Shown: piece by piece, positions 60,801 to 64,000 of the stretch
How positions within the stretch are numbered: position 1 is the first letter of the stretch
Layout: the number at the start of each line of letters is the position of its first letter
Assembly: GCA_013398295.1 (NCBI GenBank)
Contig: VZSF01007904.1
Span: forward strand, 99,360 to 163,359
DNA length: 64,000 nucleotides
Source of the DNA: Chionis minor
Lineage: Eukaryota > Chordata > Aves > Charadriiformes > Chionididae
Direction: 5' to 3'
Program-made: the position numbers and the translations under genes
The notes under the pieces: model-generated
What the model was told of the DNA's origin: nothing
The model's input: the letters and a program-made list of their open reading frames with translations, nothing else
The model's database searches: none

Positions 60801-63800
60801 GAAAAGGAAATACGATGGGAAATACAGGAGACAGAAGTTTACAGTGGAGAACTGGTCTCAGAAAGGGGCTAATCAGTCCCAGTCTGCTGCTCTTCACCAG
60901 AAGTCAGGACTGAAAATAGGTGGCAGAGCCATCACACAGCTCTGAACAAGGTCAACGGAGCAGTGCAGTTCTGGAACTGGACGTCAAAATTCCTGGACAT
61001 GTTTAAATTAGGTATGTAGTGTTGCAAATTATCTGTGGGAATGGATTTGAACACTGCAAGGCAGGACATCTTCTCAAACATCCACAAGATCATTGCCTGT
61101 TGGAGGCCAACAAACAGCTGATGGAGGAGAGGTTTCATGTAGGATTAGCAAGAAAACAAGTTACGTATTGAGCACTGAAGAAGTTTTTGGGGTTTTTTTT
61201 ACTCCAGGAAGCACTGTTTGCTGGTTCTTAACTGATTTGCTAAAAATGCAACTGTTTTGCATAAAAGGTATTTAAAATGAGGTTCTGGGTACCTGTCATT
61301 TAATGTTTCCAAATGGCTGAGCATTTCCATTTTTAGTTTTAAAAATTATTCCAGGTTTCTTTACAATGTGAGATAATAGTATTTTTACTGGGCACGAAGA
61401 ATGTTAGAAAAAATAATTAAATACAGCATCATAATTCATCTGAAACAGACTTTTTTTTTTTTTTTTTCCAGATTTCAGCTGGAATCTTTGGTCAAATTTT
61501 GATTAAATTTGACTTTGATTCCACATCAAAATGGGGTTTTTTTTGTTTCTTTGTTTACTTCCTCGTTCTCAAAAATATCGGCACTTCTCACAGAACAAGT
61601 AGGAAGGCTGTTTCCTGGTTAGTATTCTCTGAGAACCAGTAATCATTTCTATCGCTGCCTCCCACAATACCATGAATCTGGAGCTGATCTTTAAACTTTT
61701 TCACAGACTAGCATTTATGAACTCTCAGCAAAAAGCCACACTGGCTGATAAAGAATAAAGCATGCAGCTGTACACTGCTTGCCTTTATCAGTCTGCAAGT
61801 TGAACACCATGTTAAGTGGCGTCCTGAGGTACCTTTTCCGTCATGGCTGGACTTTTGGAGAACATCGCAATTTAATTCGGCTTGCATACTCTGCACATCC
61901 ATGAGTTCTGCAGGGAACATCTGGTTCGTTGCATGTCAGGTTGATCAGTAGTTCTGCAAGAAGTCTATGGCAAATGAATCCCAGAGCTTTCCTTCTCTTG
62001 ATCTGGAATTTGAGAGTAGATTTTCAAAATTGAACCTAATCTTGTGCAGAAAAATCCAATTCAAACTTGTCCATGGGACTTTGGCTCTGAACTTTTCAAT
62101 AATCCATTTCATTTGGATGTCCTTGGACTCATATTTCTCCCCAGAAGTGAACCCTCTCCTATGCAGAGTCCAGAAGGAAATTTGATTCAACATGATCGTG
62201 CATTTTGTTGGTACATTTGGCAAGCAATATGCAATTTTATAGCCCTCAACTTGGGAGTCCATATTTGGCCACCAAGAGAGCTTTCTGAGCCTTTTATTTC
62301 ACTCTGATGAGTCCTTGATGAAACTCATGAGCAAGAAAGATAGGCTTGGCTTAAAGCTCTGGAATGCTAGTCAGACTGTCAGAGGCACATCTCATCTCCA
62401 CTATGGGACAGGAGCTCCCTGTGAAGCATAAGAGGGCTGAACTGAGATATTTTAGGTACCTGGTGTTTCTCTCTCTTGTTAGCTGCAGTATGCATTTCTG
62501 CCCTGGGTGGAAAATCTGCTCTGGTGGGTTTTGGGAACAGGCCTACCACTTTGGCACAGCTGTAGGGCATAACTGAGATGATACAGTGTAGGACAGATTG
62601 TTATTTAATGTAAACTGCATCATCCATGTCCCTGAGAAGACCATATAGCCAAGGGTAATGCTGCAAGCAGCAATTTTCGCTCCCAAATTAAGACATTATT
62701 CCCTAGCCAAGAGCTACCTCCATCCCTCTACTGCTGGGTGTTAACAATCAGATCTCAGGAACTGATGAAGAGACCCAACTGAAACAACAAACTCCCTCAG
62801 CAGGGCCCAGGCAAACTCCCTGTTAACCGGATCCCAACACATTTGAAATTTATCGCTGATAATCACTACAGTGAGCAGTGGTTGGAAACGAGCACAGCCA
62901 AGACACAGCATGGAGCAGCAAAGCTGCGCATTCATAGTGGCAACACGTGTACTGGTGTAATGTTCTCTGTGTTGAAGCAGGTTGGGGCTGAAAATATCAG
63001 CTCCCATTTATAAGCAGGGAAAATGAAGAAAAGAAAAAGAATTGGTGCATCTTCTTCCATGTCAGCTTTTAGGCTTGAAAATGAAGTACAAACCTCTAAA
63101 AATGATGCATGCAGGTCTACTGCTTAGGAAAGGAAATGGATCCAGCACATGCTGGTTTGTGCTATGAAGTAGCATATGAAGTTATGCTATATGAAGTTCA
63201 TAGCTATGAAGTTAGTGCGTGTTAGCAAAGCTCACTCCTGACATCCATGAGGTCATCCACCGTCATACTGCTGCTAGTCGTCAGTACAAATGACACCAGG
63301 AGATACAAGCCAACACAGGCTGAAGAGATATATCAGGAAAACAGAAGGGGGGAGTGTGGAGGGGGAATATGAGGTCATCTGCACCAATGTTATGTTAGGT
63401 ACTCACATTAGAGCAGAGAACAAAGACATCAACTTTATTGAACAATCTTCCAACTGGTAATGAGTCTTGTTCTTCCAGTTATTGCACAGAAAGAGGAACA
63501 TCTGGCCCGGAGCCTTCTAGAGGCCAAATCCTTCTCTGCTGCAACCCCACTGCTGTCAGCAGAGTAACCCCAGGGATGAATTTGCTCATGAGAAACTAAG
63601 GCAATGAGAGGGGCAGACCATTTGGGGTCCTGCTTGAAAAAACCCAAAGTTTTCTGCAGAGCAAGCCAGGTATCTGAGGAATAAAGATCATCACACCTTT
63701 AAGAGCTTTCTCATACACCATCGCTGTACCTAATAAACAAGGAGGAATTTGTTGGGGTTGTTTTTTTTCTGTAGTTAACAGAGAAAAACCCAAAGATAGT

Positions 63801-64000
63801 GTTTCCTTTCCCTTTTCTGATTTATTTCCATAGCAGCTAAGCCACAAGACCAGAGTAGAGACACTCATTGGGTGGGGAAAGTTGGGAGAACATCTACCCG
63901 GTTTCTCAAATCCCCACTTAAAATCCAATAAAACATAAGGGAAAAGGGAAGGAAAAATATTACGTTTTTAAAAGCACTTGGTGAGCTTCAGCAGCTGCTG
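57837..64000. other. Intergenic region, no gene seen
   Basis: 6.2 kb to the window end without a recognisable gene. It contains T homopolymers (58280-58298, 61451-61467), a short GA-rich stretch near 60500-60523 and the ATGAAGT-type mini-array at 63161-63214. Open frames are short and without recognisable similarity. Confidence 0.55.
63161..63214. repeat. Degenerate tandem mini-array of GCTATGAAGT units
   Basis: Four related units follow each other: GCTATGAAGTA, GCATATGAAGTTAT, GCTATATGAAGTTCATA and GCTATGAAGTTAG. Spacing is 11 to 17 bp. It is probably a slippage-derived local duplication. Confidence 0.75.

Noticed and set aside
63161..63214. CRISPR-like or regularly spaced repeat array
   Set aside because: Units are degenerate and contiguous rather than separated by unique spacers, and the context is avian nuclear DNA. 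It is a slippage-type repeat.
8872..64000. A second protein-coding gene such as TWIST2 downstream of ASB1
   Set aside because: No basic helix-loop-helix or other recognisable coding exon is seen. The only coding similarity in this stretch is to CR1 reverse transcriptase.

Overview
The window is nuclear DNA of a bird. It has GT-AG introns, sparse exons, low CpG outside exons, several CR1 (chicken-repeat-1) LINE fragments with the characteristic tandem ATTCTATG/ATTCTGTG-type 3' ends, and an avian-style solo LTR. The species cannot be fixed from the sequence. Two CR1 copies that are identical over more than 1 kb point to a lineage with recent CR1 movement or recent gene conversion.

Layout. Bases 1-8871 hold the 3' part of one protein gene on the + strand, ASB1 (ankyrin repeat and SOCS box protein 1). 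Four coding exons are visible: about 20-161, 2095-2397, 6832-7217 and 8738-8871. All splice in frame through GT-AG junctions. The first coding exon with the start codon probably lies just upstream of base 1. The encoded fragment has six ankyrin repeats and a complete C-terminal SOCS box, so it reads as an intact substrate adaptor for an Elongin B/C-Cullin 5 ubiquitin ligase.

From 8872 to 64000 I found no further supportable protein gene. In mammals the region downstream of ASB1 is a long gene-poor interval leading to TWIST2, and this window fits that picture. It contains a minus-strand CR1 tail (20356-20502), a CR1 3' fragment (22752-23072) directly followed by a long CR1 (23090-25106), a CR1 C-terminal fragment (about 32725-33408), a second near-identical CR1 (39538-41032), an older CR1 (43141-44055), and an ERV-type solo LTR (about 57341-57836). 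There are also simple repeats, a 12-base run of N inside a poly-T tract, and a degraded ancient repeat carrying the palindromic motif TTAAGCATGTGCTTAA (54515-54790).

The most notable observations are three. The twin CR1 copies 15.9 kb apart share the same frameshifts and stops and differ only in clustered patches. A perfect 12-bp-arm hairpin lies in an ASB1 intron. A small CpG-dense patch with a helically phased 9-bp direct repeat (51464-51541) looks like a candidate regulatory element. I saw no prokaryotic-type defence system, CRISPR array, operon, rRNA or tRNA.
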